Under the pieces are notes generated by a model. It was not told the DNA's origin and did not search any database. It worked only from the letters and a program-made list of their open reading frames with translations. Shown in pieces: positions 16,302-25,885 of a stretch of DNA of 64,000 nucleotides. The stretch covers positions 3,131,504-3,195,503 of the forward strand of contig NZ_LGRO01000001.1 in assembly GCF_001280565.1 (NCBI RefSeq). The letters are read 5' to 3'. Position numbers and translations under genes: made by a program. Positions within the stretch are counted from its first letter, which is position 1; each line of letters begins with the position of its first letter. This DNA comes from Sulfobacillus thermosulfidooxidans. Lineage in GTDB: Bacteria > Bacillota > Sulfobacillia > Sulfobacillales > Sulfobacillaceae.

Positions 16302-16591
16302 CCACAATAATCATGAAAAATTCATAATATTGTAAGCCAAACCTTGCCAATTGAGCAGGTTTTGTGGTAGGATACGACCGCATCCAAAAAAATTTTTGGT
16401 GGCTAATTTCTGAAATAGTGGTTACAATATTATCGATGACTTCAGGAATTCCTTTTCCGGAAGTTTGCACCCAAACTACCAATTTCCGGACCGCCAAACA
16501 TAAATCTAACTCTCTTCGCGAGATAAATACGTGATTCTTCGAATGTTCCCAATTGGTTTTCGTAGAAATCTATGGATAATGGAGGCATACA
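16302..16591. other. Intergenic region before glpX
   Basis: 290 bases, AT-rich, with an imperfect A/T palindrome at 16384-16399 and two TTTCCGGA motifs (near 16454 and 16481). No convincing gene, promoter or RNA was recognised. Confidence 0.4.
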
Positions 16592-17548
16592 ATGGAGCGC
16601 GAACTGGCGCTAGAATTTGTGCGAGTGACTGAAGCCGCAGCTCTTGCGTCCGGTCACTTAATCGGACGCGGGGATAAAAATGGAGCTGATCAATTAGCTG
16701 TCGATGCTATGCGTTCTGTCTTAGATACCGTTCACATTCGGGGAACGGTGGTCATTGGCGAAGGCGAAATGGACGAAGCGCCTATGTTATATATTGGAGA
16801 ACAAGTAGGGGCCGGTGACGGTGAAGAGGTCGACATTGCGGTCGATCCCTTGGAAGGTACCAATCTTGTTGCCAAAGGTATTCCGGGAGCTATCGCTGTT
16901 ATGGCGGTGGCGAAGAAAGGTCATCTGCTTCACGCCCCAGATATGTATATGGAAAAAATCGTGGCTGGACCTGATGGGGTTGGCGTTGTACACTTGGATG
17001 CGCCGATTGAAGAAAATTTAAGGGAGCTCGCTAAAGCATCCGGTCGCGATGTGCGCGATTTGACCGTGGTTCTCTTGGACCGGGAACGTCACCAAGAAAA
17101 GATCCGCCGCATACGGGAAGCCGGCGCGCGGGTCAAATTAATTTCCGATGGGGATGTCTCTCCGGCCATAGCCGCCTGCCTTCCACATTCCGGTGTTGAT
17201 ATGCTTGTGGGCAGTGGAGGAGCACCCGAAGGCGTGATTGCCGCGGCGGCTGTGAAGTGTCTTGGAGGAACCATGCAAGGTCGATTAATCCCTGAAGATG
17301 ATGCTCAGCTTAAACGCTTGCACCAAATGGGTGTTACAGATGCCCAACATGTTTTAACCTTGGACGATCTTGTCCGAGGCGATGACGCTTTTTATGTAGC
17401 CACGGGAATAACTGATGGAGATTTATTAAAGGGCGTCCATTATGGAAAACGGTATGCGACGACCTATTCCGTCGTGATGCGTCTAAAGACAGGAACAGTG
17501 CGCTACATTACGACTCAACATCGAATGGACCGAATGGCTTCCAAATAA
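16592..17548 (+). CDS. glpX: Class II fructose-1,6-bisphosphatase
   Basis: 318 residues, full length for GlpX. Signature regions: GRGDKNGADQLAVDAMR near the N-terminus, VVIGEGEMDEAPMLY, the metal/phosphate motif VDPLEGTNL, and LVGSGGAPEGV. Hydrolyses fructose-1,6-bisphosphate in gluconeogenesis and, in CO2-fixing bacteria, in the Calvin cycle (some class II enzymes also act on sedoheptulose bisphosphate). Followed by rho after 35 bases, the same order as in many Firmicutes. Confidence 0.93.
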   Translation: MERELALEFVRVTEAAALASGHLIGRGDKNGADQLAVDAMRSVLDTVHIRGTVVIGEGEMDEAPMLYIGEQVGAGDGEEVDIAVDPLEGTNLVAKGIPGAIAVMAVAKKGHLLHAPDMYMEKIVAGPDGVGVVHLDAPIEENLRELAKASGRDVRDLTVVLLDRERHQEKIRRIREAGARVKLISDGDVSPAIAACLPHSGVDMLVGSGGAPEGVIAAAAVKCLGGTMQGRLIPEDDAQLKRLHQMGVTDAQHVLTLDDLVRGDDAFYVATGITDGDLLKGVHYGKRYATTYSVVMRLKTGTVRYITTQHRMDRMASK

Positions 17549-17583
17549 GCCATTCTTTAATAATGAGGAGGACAGACTGATTC

Positions 17584-19857
17584 ATGGTCGGTGAAGGAAC
17601 TCAAGAAGGCATGGTCACAGAACAGAGCAAGCCCAAGCGGCGTAGTTCACGAACAAAGAAGGCCGCAGTGGCTCCAGAGAGCACAACGACAACGGCTTCA
17701 TCCGAGACCCCGAGTGTTGTCGCGGAAGAGGCCCAAGAGATCACCACTGAAAAAGCAAAAGCACCCAAGAAATCGCGCAAGAAAAAGACGGAGGCGTCTA
17801 GTTCTGGACCAGAGCCTGAGTCTTCATCCGTGCCCATTTCGGCGGCTCAGACAGCAGAGTCTGCGACAAAGACTGAGGCAGAAGCAGAAAAGGGAACGAA
17901 ATCGCGTTCCAAACGCTCGACATCGAAGGCGAAAGCCGCCGAATCTGCCTCCGATCAGAATACCTCTGTTACGAGCCAGGAAGAAGAACCGGTAAAACCC
18001 AAAAAGCGTACTCGTAAGAAAACAACCAAGAGTGGAGCCGAAACGGATTTGGTAGAAACCGCCACCGCCACAGAGACCAAGGCTGCTGAGCCTACCGTGG
18101 TTCCATCCCCTGAAATCCAGGAAACTCGTGATGGCAGCCAGCGTGAACCCGTCGTCGAAACAGTCCAAGGCGAACCACTCACGGAAAATACGCCAAACGC
18201 AAGCACACTGGCACCTCATGAACCTATGGTGGAAAACGAGGCTCCTATCCCTGCACCGGCAGTGGCTAGCCCCTCTGAAAAGAGAGAAGAAGAGAACAAA
18301 AAAGAAGTCGAGGCTCGTGAGGCTGAGAAACAGGACAGGGCAGAGGTATCTTTAGATCAAAGTTCTTCCAGTAATGTGCCCGCTGTGACGCCTCCCCCGG
18401 TTATTGTAAGTGAAAAACTCCCATTAGCTGAAGAAGCGACTAAGGCGCCAGAGACAGCACCACAACCCGCAACAGTAAATGGAGCAGCGGCCGCCAATGG
18501 CAAAGCGGTTCAGACGTCCCGGGAAACACGATCCCGCAACGTCCCAAACGGACAACCATCGTCGCGTCGCGATTTGCCGCGCCCAACGAGGGAAAATCAA
18601 CTTTCTATGGCTCAACTTGATGCCATGACTTTATTAGATCTCTATAAGCTGGCCCGCTCTCTCAACGTTGAGAATTTCCGGTCTTATCGTAAGGGCGAAC
18701 TGATTTGGGAAATTCTCCGAGCCAGAACCCACAAAGACGGCTTTATCTTTGCCGAAGGCTTGCTGGATATCGTGGGTGATTACGGCTTTTTGCGACCCAC
18801 TGACTTTCAGCGCTCTCGCGAAGACGTGTATGTTTCTGCTTCTCAAATTCGCCGCTTTGATCTTCGTTCGGGAGATAAAGTTTCAGGCCAGGCTCGTCCG
18901 CCCAAAGATGGCGAGCGCTATTTTGCTCTTTTGCGCGTGGAAGCGGTTAATGGAATGTCTCCGGAAAAGGCTTCAGAACGACCAGATTTTGACGGGTTGA
19001 CCCCGATTTTTCCACAGCCCCGTTTTCATTTGGAAACCCAGCGGGATGATTTAGCGTGTCGATTAGTGGATATTGTGGCGCCAATCGGTAAAGGACAACG
19101 TGGTTTGATTGTGGCACCGCCTAAGGCTGGGAAAACGGTATTATTGAAAAAATTAGCCAATGCCATTGCCACCAACCACCCCGATACACATCTCATGGTG
19201 TTGTTGATTGATGAACGGCCGGAAGAAGTGACCGATATGCAGCGATCGGTAAAGGCCGAAGTCGCGAGCTCAACATTTGACGAACCGCCAGAAGATCATA
19301 TTCGGGTGGCAGAGATGGTATTGGAACGAGCGAAACGGTTAGTGGAAATGGGACAAGATGTCGTGATCTTTTTAGATTCCATTACCCGATTAGCCCGGGC
19401 ATATAACCTCACCATTCCCGCTTCAGGCCGGACCTTGTCCGGAGGCATGGACCCTGCGGCGTTGCACAAGCCCAAACGGTTCTTTGGCGCGGCAAGAAAG
19501 GTCGAAGAAGGCGGTAGCTTGACGATCTTGGCTACGGCATTAGTCGATACCGGTTCCCGTATGGATGATGTCATTTACGAAGAATTTAAGGGAACAGGCA
19601 ATATGGAATTGCATCTCGATCGCAAACTGGCTGAGCGACGCACGTTCCCCGCTGTTGACATCAAACGATCGGGAACTCGGCGCGAAGACTTGTTGTTAAC
19701 CCCTGAAGAACTCGATGTGGTGTGGTTATTGCGCAAGGCGACGCATAATCTTAAGGATATTGAAGCGACTGAACTGTTATTGCAGAATTTGCGAAGAACC
19801 AAATCGAATGCGGAGTTTTTCCGCATGTTTGCGGCCACTCAGGGAGGATCGAATTAA
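17584..19857 (+). CDS. rho: Transcription termination factor Rho with a ~335-residue low-complexity N-terminal extension
   Basis: 757 residues; ordinary Rho is about 420. Residues 1-335 are low complexity, rich in Lys, Glu, Ala, Ser, Thr and Pro, with basic clusters such as [36 protein letters not shown] and [14 protein letters not shown] separated by acidic stretches. The conserved protein then starts: Rho N-terminal helical domain ([17 protein letters not shown]), cold-shock RNA-binding domain ([16 protein letters not shown]), and the RecA-like ATPase with Walker A PPKAGKT and the [15 protein letters not shown] loop. Start ATG 17584 has GAGGAGG upstream at 17565-17571. Confidence 0.93.
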   Translation: MVGEGTQEGMVTEQSKPKRRSSRTKKAAVAPESTTTTASSETPSVVAEEAQEITTEKAKAPKKSRKKKTEASSSGPEPESSSVPISAAQTAESATKTEAEAEKGTKSRSKRSTSKAKAAESASDQNTSVTSQEEEPVKPKKRTRKKTTKSGAETDLVETATATETKAAEPTVVPSPEIQETRDGSQREPVVETVQGEPLTENTPNASTLAPHEPMVENEAPIPAPAVASPSEKREEENKKEVEAREAEKQDRAEVSLDQSSSSNVPAVTPPPVIVSEKLPLAEEATKAPETAPQPATVNGAAAANGKAVQTSRETRSRNVPNGQPSSRRDLPRPTRENQLSMAQLDAMTLLDLYKLARSLNVENFRSYRKGELIWEILRARTHKDGFIFAEGLLDIVGDYGFLRPTDFQRSREDVYVSASQIRRFDLRSGDKVSGQARPPKDGERYFALLRVEAVNGMSPEKASERPDFDGLTPIFPQPRFHLETQRDDLACRLVDIVAPIGKGQRGLIVAPPKAGKTVLLKKLANAIATNHPDTHLMVLLIDERPEEVTDMQRSVKAEVASSTFDEPPEDHIRVAEMVLERAKRLVEMGQDVVIFLDSITRLARAYNLTIPASGRTLSGGMDPAALHKPKRFFGAARKVEEGGSLTILATALVDTGSRMDDVIYEEFKGTGNMELHLDRKLAERRTFPAVDIKRSGTRREDLLLTPEELDVVWLLRKATHNLKDIEATELLLQNLRRTKSNAEFFRMFAATQGGSN

Positions 19858-20580
19858 GTGGACACGGGAGCCGAACACAAATCGGTCATTTTGCTGGTCG
19901 ATGATGAGGATCATATTCGCGAGTTATGCCGCCTCTACCTTCAAAGTGCGGGATTTGAGGTAACAGAAGCTGCAGATGGATTGAGCGCTCTTCAAAAACT
20001 AGAACAGCAAGACGTCGATTTAGTCGTTTTGGATATTATGCTACCGGGCATTGATGGATTTGAAGTATTAAAAACTATCCGCGCTCGGCAAGTTTGGCTT
20101 CCCGTGGTGATGTTGACTGCAGTTGGTGACGAAGAAGATCGCATTGCAGGACTGGAGCAAGGAGCCGATGATTATCTGATAAAGCCCTTTAGTCCTAAGG
20201 AATTGGTGGCCCGGGTTAAAGCTGTTTTGCGCCGGGCTCAAAGTCCCATAGCTCCTGAAGAGATGGATGTCATTCGTTTTCCGGGTCTTATGCTTGATGC
20301 GTCTCAGCGTTTGGCGACAGCGGGAGGTGAAGAACTCACCTTGACCCCAAGAGAATTTGACTTATTGTGGTTTCTCGCGAGTCATCCCCAACAAGTTTTT
20401 AGCCGGGACCAATTACTCGATCGTGTCTGGGGATTTGATTTTGAGGGAGACGGCCGGACAGTGGATGTGCATATTACGCGCCTGCGGCAGAAATTGTTGA
20501 AAACCCCGTCTCCTTATCAATATGTGGAAACCGTCTGGGGTCAAGGATACCGGTTTAAACCCCAGCCCCGTGAACAATAG
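19858..20580 (+). CDS. OmpR/PhoB-family response regulator
   Basis: 240 residues, GTG start directly after the rho stop with GGGAGG inside the end of rho. Receiver domain with ILLVDDEDH, phospho-acceptor Asp59 in LVVLDIMLPG, conserved Thr in VVMLTAVG and Lys in YLIKPF; C-terminal winged helix with LTLTPREFDLLWFLA and GRTVDVHITRLRQKL. It is followed by its histidine kinase with a one-base overlap. Targets unknown; the 11-bp-spaced TTACA repeats before htrA are a candidate site. Confidence 0.92.
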   Translation: MDTGAEHKSVILLVDDEDHIRELCRLYLQSAGFEVTEAADGLSALQKLEQQDVDLVVLDIMLPGIDGFEVLKTIRARQVWLPVVMLTAVGDEEDRIAGLEQGADDYLIKPFSPKELVARVKAVLRRAQSPIAPEEMDVIRFPGLMLDASQRLATAGGEELTLTPREFDLLWFLASHPQQVFSRDQLLDRVWGFDFEGDGRTVDVHITRLRQKLLKTPSPYQYVETVWGQGYRFKPQPREQ

Positions 20581-22031
20581 TGCTTAGACGACTGTGGTCC
20601 CGGACACAAAAGAGTTTATCATCCCGCCTTATCTTTAGTCATGTGGCGGTTACGATCATGGTCCTCGCTATTGCCTTGGGGATTTCCAATATTACCTTTC
20701 GTAATTATTTGGTGGGTGCTCAAATAAAGAGTCTGGCGCAGCAAGGGCAAACATTATCCCGCGTGATGCAAGGTTATTTTTCAGGCACATTATATGGACC
20801 CGAAGCAGCTTATCTCATTCATGTGGTCCAAGGGACATTGAATGACAGGGTTTACGTGCTGGATAACACGGGTCAGATCCTGTTGGAAACGGGCAATAAT
20901 CAACTGCCTCAAGCTCCATGGTCTCAAAATGTTTTGGCTCATGTGCTGATTAATGGTCAGGAATTCCAAGGTATTTTAGAAGGTGGGGATCGCCGGCCAG
21001 AAGCCACGGCAGGCATCCCGGTGATTGTGCATGGACAAGTGGTGGGAGGCGTATTCCTTGAAGCGCCTCTCAGCAATTCCAATAAGACGGCGGCGTCTTT
21101 AACCGGGTTGCTGCTTGTGGGAGAACTCGCTTCGATTGTCATGGCTGGGATTTTAGCCTACGGTTTTTCGAAGCGGCTCACGAGTCCCTTAATTGCTCTA
21201 CGGCAGACCGTATCACAAATGGGCCGGGGGAATGACCAAGAAGAGATGCATGCCAAGATTGAGGGTCCCCAGGAAGTGCGTGATCTCGCCCAAGAATTCA
21301 ACCGCATGAGCGACCGAATTCACCTGCAAATGATGCAACTGCGCAAAGAAGCTGAAGTGCGGGATACGCTTTTAGCGCATGTCGCCCATGATTTGCGGAC
21401 GCCGTTGACGTCCATTCGCGGATTTCTCGAAGCGATTCGTGATCATATGGTGGAAGGACCGGGTCTCGACCGTGCCGTAGAAGTGGCATGGGAAGAAACG
21501 CTTCGCTTAAAACGCCTTGTTGACCGGCTTTTAGCCACGACCCGAATCCAAAGTGGAATTGGCCATAAAAGTCCCGTGCACGTTTCTACCTGGATTGAAA
21601 CAACCTTAGAGCGTGTAACCCCGCTGGCTCAAGAGACCCATCATCCCCTTATTTGGCGCCGGCGTGATGATGCCGTCATTTTGGCGGTCGAGGATTATTT
21701 GGTAGAAGCGTTAATCAATGTCATTGATAATGCGGCGAAATGGGGACCCTCTGACACGCCGATTATTATCGACACGGTGCGAGACCAAGAGGAGCAGACG
21801 ATTCGTGTTTCGGTCAAAGATCAGGGCCCTGGCATTCCGGAAGAGATGTTAGACCATGTTTTCGAGCGTTTTGTTACGGGCGATAAGGCCCGGAGGGGAT
21901 CCAGTGGCCTTGGCTTGTCTATCGTTTATGAAGTGATGCAACAACATGGAGGCCGTGTCCAAGCCCTGAACGATCCCGAGGGAGGAGCGGTCATTATCAT
22001 GACATTACCCGTTCTCTCTGATCCGGCATAA
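20580..22031 (+). CDS. Sensor histidine kinase
   Basis: 483 residues, GTG start overlapping the response-regulator stop by one base. TM1 at about 18-38, extracellular sensor of about 135 residues, TM2 at about 173-195, HAMP (about 197-250), HisKA with phospho-acceptor His270 in HVAHDLRTPLTSIRG, and HATPase_c with N box EALINVIDNAAKW, DQGPGIPEE and GLGLSIV. The unit rho-regulator-kinase is tightly packed, so read-through from rho is likely. Signal unknown. Confidence 0.92.
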   Translation: MLRRLWSRTQKSLSSRLIFSHVAVTIMVLAIALGISNITFRNYLVGAQIKSLAQQGQTLSRVMQGYFSGTLYGPEAAYLIHVVQGTLNDRVYVLDNTGQILLETGNNQLPQAPWSQNVLAHVLINGQEFQGILEGGDRRPEATAGIPVIVHGQVVGGVFLEAPLSNSNKTAASLTGLLLVGELASIVMAGILAYGFSKRLTSPLIALRQTVSQMGRGNDQEEMHAKIEGPQEVRDLAQEFNRMSDRIHLQMMQLRKEAEVRDTLLAHVAHDLRTPLTSIRGFLEAIRDHMVEGPGLDRAVEVAWEETLRLKRLVDRLLATTRIQSGIGHKSPVHVSTWIETTLERVTPLAQETHHPLIWRRRDDAVILAVEDYLVEALINVIDNAAKWGPSDTPIIIDTVRDQEEQTIRVSVKDQGPGIPEEMLDHVFERFVTGDKARRGSSGLGLSIVYEVMQQHGGRVQALNDPEGGAVIIMTLPVLSDPA

Positions 22032-22034
22032 ACG

Positions 22035-22064
22035 ATAAAAGACCCTCGTACGAGGGTCTTTTAT
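22035..22064. terminator. Bidirectional terminator palindrome
   Basis: Perfect 14-bp inverted repeat ATAAAAGACCCTCG / CGAGGGTCTTTTAT around TA, with T/A runs on both ends. It ends the kinase operon on plus and the sulfur operon on minus. Confidence 0.85.
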
Positions 22065-22081
22065 CTGGGAAGTCACGGAAT

Positions 22082-23314
22082 TTAAGACGTGGTTGATTCA
22101 AGAACAGTCGGCAGTCTACGGAGCAAACCAAAAAGCGTCTTCAAACTGACTTGAATCTCGGGTTCTTTGAGCATGCGTAACATGCTTCCCAGGGTGACCT
22201 TGCGCGAGTCGGTTTGCGCCTCGGCAAAAGCATCGGTCAATTGCTCAAAAAGGTCGAGTCCCAGATCTAAAAGACCTGATGTTAAGGCTTGATTCAACGC
22301 ATTTCCGGCTTGTTGGGCAACGGTGGCAAGACGCTCAATCATCACCGGATTCAACGAATCCTTGATGGCCTTGGCCGTTGACGTTAGTTCGACCAACGCG
22401 TTCCACGTGCCATTTTTCTGCCACACAATAAGCTGATCCATCATGGTTAATAATCCCTGTTGGTTATCTAAGAGATGGTCAATCGCATGAAGTGCGTCAG
22501 AGTCTGTGGCCTTAGTGGCTAATGTACCAAATTGGGACATTAACGTGCCTATGCGCTCGGCCATAGCCGGGGTGGCCGAATTTTTGACGGCGGTCAAGAG
22601 GGCGGTAAACTCCGTCAGCGCCTTCCACGTCCCGTCTTGATGCCATTGACCGAGTTGGGCCAACATATCGGTTAAGGCCGCGCTGTGGTCAAAGGTTTCG
22701 GTCACGAGTGCTTTAGCGTCGGGATCTGTCAACAAAGTGGCGAGATCGCCGGAATTGGCGAGCAAAGTACCGAGACGCTCGGCCATAGCCGGGGTGGCCG
22801 AATTTTTGACGGCGGTCAAGAGGGCGGTAAACTCCGTCAGCGCCTTCCACGTCCCGTCTTGATGCCATTGACCCAGTTGGGCCAACATATCGGTTAAGGC
22901 CGCACTGTGGTCAAAGGTTTCAGTCACGAGTGCTTTAGCGTCGGGATCTGTCAACAAAGTGGCGAGATCGCCGGAATTGGCGAGCAAAGTACCGAGACGC
23001 TCGGCCATAGCCGGGGTGGCTGAATTTTTGACGGCAGTCAAGAGGGCGGTAAATTCGGTGAGTGCTTTCCACGTGCCATCGTGTTGCCACTGGGCTAGCT
23101 GGTCTAGTGACGTTTTGATGGTGTCGTGTCTTTCGATTACGGTATCCAACGCGTCCAGTGCCCCTGGCTCAGCTGCCCGTTGAGTTAACTGGCCTAAAGA
23201 GTTCAGCATATTGCCAATGCGCTCGGCCATGGCCGGCGTGGCACTGTCTCTTAAAGCCGTCAGTAAGGCTGTCCATTCTCCGAGCGTTTCATTTGAAACC
23301 TGTATGGTTGCCAT
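22082..23314 (-). CDS. DUF1641-like protein built of five 74-residue repeats
   Basis: 410 residues, all helical in appearance, no membrane segment or signal. The sequence is a series of 74-residue units in exact register, each with WKALTEFTALL, NSATPAMAERLG and a LTDMLAQLGQW-like end; the second and third internal units are nearly identical at DNA level. The C-terminus (MLRMLKEPEIQVSLKTLF) resembles DUF1641, a family of unknown role often encoded with sulfide:quinone oxidoreductase or related redox enzymes. Here it is the last gene of the dsrE-tusA-sqr operon, 30 bases after sqr, so a scaffold or membrane-association role in sulfide oxidation is an inference. Good AGGAGG-type site before the ATG. 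Confidence 0.65.
   Translation of the reverse strand: MATIQVSNETLGEWTALLTALRDSATPAMAERIGNMLNSLGQLTQRAAEPGALDALDTVIERHDTIKTSLDQLAQWQHDGTWKALTEFTALLTAVKNSATPAMAERLGTLLANSGDLATLLTDPDAKALVTETFDHSAALTDMLAQLGQWHQDGTWKALTEFTALLTAVKNSATPAMAERLGTLLANSGDLATLLTDPDAKALVTETFDHSAALTDMLAQLGQWHQDGTWKALTEFTALLTAVKNSATPAMAERIGTLMSQFGTLATKATDSDALHAIDHLLDNQQGLLTMMDQLIVWQKNGTWNALVELTSTAKAIKDSLNPVMIERLATVAQQAGNALNQALTSGLLDLGLDLFEQLTDAFAEAQTDSRKVTLGSMLRMLKEPEIQVSLKTLFGLLRRLPTVLESTTS
22554..23056. repeat. 222-bp tandem repeat, two near-identical copies plus part of a third
   Basis: Copy 1 is 22554-22775, copy 2 is 22776-22997, and the next copy begins at 22998 and stays similar to about 23056. Copies 1 and 2 differ at only a few positions. 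The same register extends in diverged form to 22332 and 23220. 222 bp equals 74 codons, so length change keeps the frame. Confidence 0.9.
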
Positions 23315-23344
23315 AGCTGGCCTCCTTATATTGCCACTGTGACG

Positions 23345-24484
23345 TTACAGCAGACCCGCGGGAGTTAACCAGTACATCCGGTTATAAGCGAGTTTGTACA
23401 TGTGGATCATTTCTGTAGGCTCCGGCGGGTTAGGTGGATTGTTGTAATCAAAGGTAATGTATGTGGCGGATTTTAGACCCGTTTCAATGAAGCAGAAGAC
23501 CTTCCCGTCGTAACGGATCGATCCGAGACCCCCGCGAAGGAGATTGACTAAGTTGGCGGCAACAACGTCAGCTTCAAAATGCGCGGTCGATCCCGCTTTA
23601 CTAATGGGAAGATTTGTCGCATCCCCTAAAACAAAGATGTCGTCAGCACCTTCCATGCGTAATGTGTGGCGATTGGTGGGGATCCACTTGCCGGCATCAC
23701 CAATTTCAGACCGTCCAATCACGTCTTGCCCGGTGTGGGGCGGAATAGCTACGAGGAGATCATAATCGAGAGTTTCACCTTCGATGCTCGTAATCGTTTT
23801 GTTTTTGGGATCGACTTTTTCCGGGTTAAAAAATACATGGGATTCAATATGCCGTTCTTCAAACACCGGGGCCGCCCATTTCGCTACCGGTTCTAATGAG
23901 TGCAACCGGCCAATGGGGTAAGTATAAACCACTTCGGTTTTGTCGCCGATACCTTTAGCTTTGGCCCATTCTTGTACCATGAACGTGAACTCTAAAGGAG
24001 CCACGGGGCATTTGTGCGGGACGCCAACGGTGACAACAATACGACCACCGTTGAAGTCATGCAACGCTTGACGCAGTTTCAGTGCGCCTTCTTCTGTGTA
24101 AAAAATGTGTCCACCTTCGGGAAGCCCGTCAATAAGTTCAGGGGCTGGACGGCTTCCAGTGGCTATGACCAAATAGTCATAAGGGATTTTACTGCCATCG
24201 GCCATAATGACGGCTTTAGCATCGCGATCAATACGATCGGCAGAGCCATGAACCAGTTTAACATGCCGGTCCAAAATCTCGCGTTCAGGTTTCTTGGCTT
24301 CTGAGGGAACAACTTGATCAAACGCCATATATAAAAACATGGGTTGATAGACGTGTTCTGCAGATTCGGAAATCACCGTAATTTCTACATCGCCGTGCTT
24401 CAATTCCGAACCCATTTGTCTGGCAACCTGGTTAGCTACGATTGTGCCACCAACGCCACCACCTAAGATAACAACTTTCTGCAT
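23345..24484 (-). CDS. Sulfide:quinone oxidoreductase-like flavoprotein
   Basis: 379 residues. FAD-binding VVILGGGVGGTIVANQVA at the N-terminus, second nucleotide motif VIATGSRPAPE, and the C-terminal FAD contact DDIFVLGDATNLP. Two cysteines are placed like the catalytic pair of SQR: Cys159 in PHKCPVAPLEF and Cys331 in KVFCFIETG; the third cysteine found in some SQRs is absent. SQR oxidises sulfide to polysulfide/sulfur and passes electrons to quinone on the membrane. Position with TusA and DsrE strongly supports a sulfur role. A related FAD oxidoreductase of the same superfamily remains possible. Confidence 0.8.
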   Translation of the reverse strand: MQKVVILGGGVGGTIVANQVARQMGSELKHGDVEITVISESAEHVYQPMFLYMAFDQVVPSEAKKPEREILDRHVKLVHGSADRIDRDAKAVIMADGSKIPYDYLVIATGSRPAPELIDGLPEGGHIFYTEEGALKLRQALHDFNGGRIVVTVGVPHKCPVAPLEFTFMVQEWAKAKGIGDKTEVVYTYPIGRLHSLEPVAKWAAPVFEERHIESHVFFNPEKVDPKNKTITSIEGETLDYDLLVAIPPHTGQDVIGRSEIGDAGKWIPTNRHTLRMEGADDIFVLGDATNLPISKAGSTAHFEADVVAANLVNLLRGGLGSIRYDGKVFCFIETGLKSATYITFDYNNPPNPPEPTEMIHMYKLAYNRMYWLTPAGLL

Positions 24485-24543
24485 TGTTTTCTCCCCTTAT
24501 TCCGAAGATTTGTAATAATTCGCCCAAAAACGGTTTGCGGGAC

Positions 24544-24561
24544 CAGTGAGGTCTCTCACTG
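24544..24561. other. Hairpin between tusA and sqr
   Basis: CAGTGAG-GTCT-CTCACTG forms a 7-bp stem within the 112-base tusA-sqr gap, without a T run. It may affect mRNA processing or stability; it does not look like a terminator. Confidence 0.45.
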
Positions 24562-24596
24562 TATTAAACTGGAACAATGCGTTGGATAATGGATAC

Positions 24597-24830
24597 TTAG
24601 CGCAGTTTCTTGACTTGCACTTTATAAATGCCGCCATCCTCAATATTTTTAACGACTTCATGTCCGGCGCGTCCGACCCAGTCGGGAATATCCTTAGCGG
24701 ACCCGGCATCTGATGACCACACTTCAAATATTGTTCCGACCGGTTCTTGGCGAATTCCCTTAATCAGTTCCATCAAGGGACCCGGACAGAAAGAGCCGCG
24801 GGCATCAACAATTTTTACTTCATCAGCCAT
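24597..24830 (-). CDS. TusA-family sulfur carrier protein
   Basis: 77 residues, full family length. The diagnostic N-terminal motif is FCPGPLMELI with active Cys15; the rest (GTIFEVWSSDAGSAKDIPDW, GHEVV) fits the TusA/SirA two-layer fold. TusA carries persulfide sulfur on the cysteine; in sulfur oxidisers it passes sulfur between DsrE-type proteins, rhodaneses and the heterodisulfide-reductase-like system. Located between dsrE and sqr on the minus strand. Confidence 0.9.
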   Translation of the reverse strand: MADEVKIVDARGSFCPGPLMELIKGIRQEPVGTIFEVWSSDAGSAKDIPDWVGRAGHEVVKNIEDGGIYKVQVKKLR

Positions 24831-24868
24831 TATGTGCTCCCACCTTTTTTGTGCTGTGTTGAGAATGT

Positions 24869-25267
24869 CTAAAAGGTATAAGTCGCTTCGCCTTCGACCT
24901 TGGCAAGAAATCCGGCGACACCAAGGGTTTCATCGAAAATATCGACGAGGTCGTCCAATTTCCAGTGATAGACATCCATGACGAGACCGCAGGCATAAAG
25001 AATGACTTCGCCGAAATCTTTAGCTTGGCGAAAAAGGTCGATGAAAGAATCTCCGCCGGTCTCAATAATCGTGCGAGCCACTGGGCCCTTGGTAATTTGA
25101 GAAGCAATGGCAGGATCCTTATGAAAAGCGGGAAGTGCTTCCATGCTCACGAAAATTTTTACGGGTTTGCCATAGCTAGCGGCAACAGCCGTTAACATTG
25201 CGGCCGCCTGCAATTTGGCATAATCGCCAGAAAGCAACATGATATTCACGGCTTGCGGATCAGCCAT
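24869..25267 (-). CDS. DsrE-family sulfur-trafficking protein
   Basis: 132 residues. Begins with NIMLLSGDYAKLQAAAMLT and contains the conserved active-site stretch ILYACGLVMDV with Cys93, as in DsrE/DsrE2-type sulfurtransferases; SYGKPVKIFVSMEALP is also typical. It is first in the operon dsrE-tusA-sqr-DUF1641 and has a strong GGAAGGAGGAA site. Expected to exchange sulfur with the adjacent TusA in the cytoplasm. Distinguishing DsrE from DsrE2/DsrE3 needs a tree. Confidence 0.82.
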   Translation of the reverse strand: MADPQAVNIMLLSGDYAKLQAAAMLTAVAASYGKPVKIFVSMEALPAFHKDPAIASQITKGPVARTIIETGGDSFIDLFRQAKDFGEVILYACGLVMDVYHWKLDDLVDIFDETLGVAGFLAKVEGEATYTF

Positions 25268-25885
25268 GTTTAATTCCTCCTTCCTGTATAGTCAATTCCT
25301 ACAGGTTATATTGTATCATGCCAACTCCTCTAATTTAAACGATGAATATCGCGATTTTACCGGTTAATAATAACTTTGTTTAAATTTATTTTGCATGAAC
25401 GATAACTTTACATGAATAGTCAAGTATTATTTAACGATCATATAGCGATTCGTGATAACTGACGAAATTGGGTAAAACTGTGCACAAGATGTATGAATTA
25501 GAAGAAAAAATCATTCTCTAGAAGGATGTGTATTTCAAAGATTATGGCCGCGTTCCATTAATCAATGATTCAAGATAACTATGAATAGATACGAATCAGA
25601 TTTTCTATTCATTAAACCGCCGAATTCCGTTCCTGTCGATTTCTCATGGGCCTGGGTTTCATATCATCATGAGCATGGAAGTATGTCTCAGCTAAATAGA
25701 ATGAGTGAGTATTATTCTTGTTGTGAGTATTTAAAAACAGAAGACTTTATTCAGGTACCGATTACCAACGATGGCGAGGAGCATAATAACCGGCGTAATG
25801 TGCCGGTTTCGAATAATGCCCCTTTGCCATCATGTGACACGCAAGATGGGAAAACGTTTTCCGGTTTCTTGTTGACGTGGGTTAT
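25268..25885. other. AT-rich intergenic region upstream of the sulfur operon
   Basis: 618 bases, clearly more AT-rich than its surroundings (especially 25310-25480). It should hold the sulfur operon promoter; a TACAAT at minus-strand 25313-25318 is a weak -10 candidate without a good -35. A hairpin of the form AACCGGC...GCCGGTT lies near 25788-25810. An open frame at 25581-25889 does not look like protein. Confidence 0.5.

Noticed and set aside
16384..16399. A/T palindrome CCAAAAAAATTTTTGG as an operator
   Set aside because: The symmetry is imperfect (7 A, 5 T) and no regulator context supports it.
16177..16497. 106-residue minus-strand frame overlapping the receiver gene
   Set aside because: TTG start without ribosome site and no recognisable family; mostly antisense to a real gene.
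17591..17995. 134-residue Arg-rich frame within the rho extension
   Set aside because: Out-of-frame reading of low-complexity sequence; the rho frame continues without break to the conserved domain.
22554..23056. Possible CRISPR array, from regular repeats
   Set aside because: Repeats are 222 bp, contiguous and in a coding frame; no short repeats with unique spacers exist in the window.
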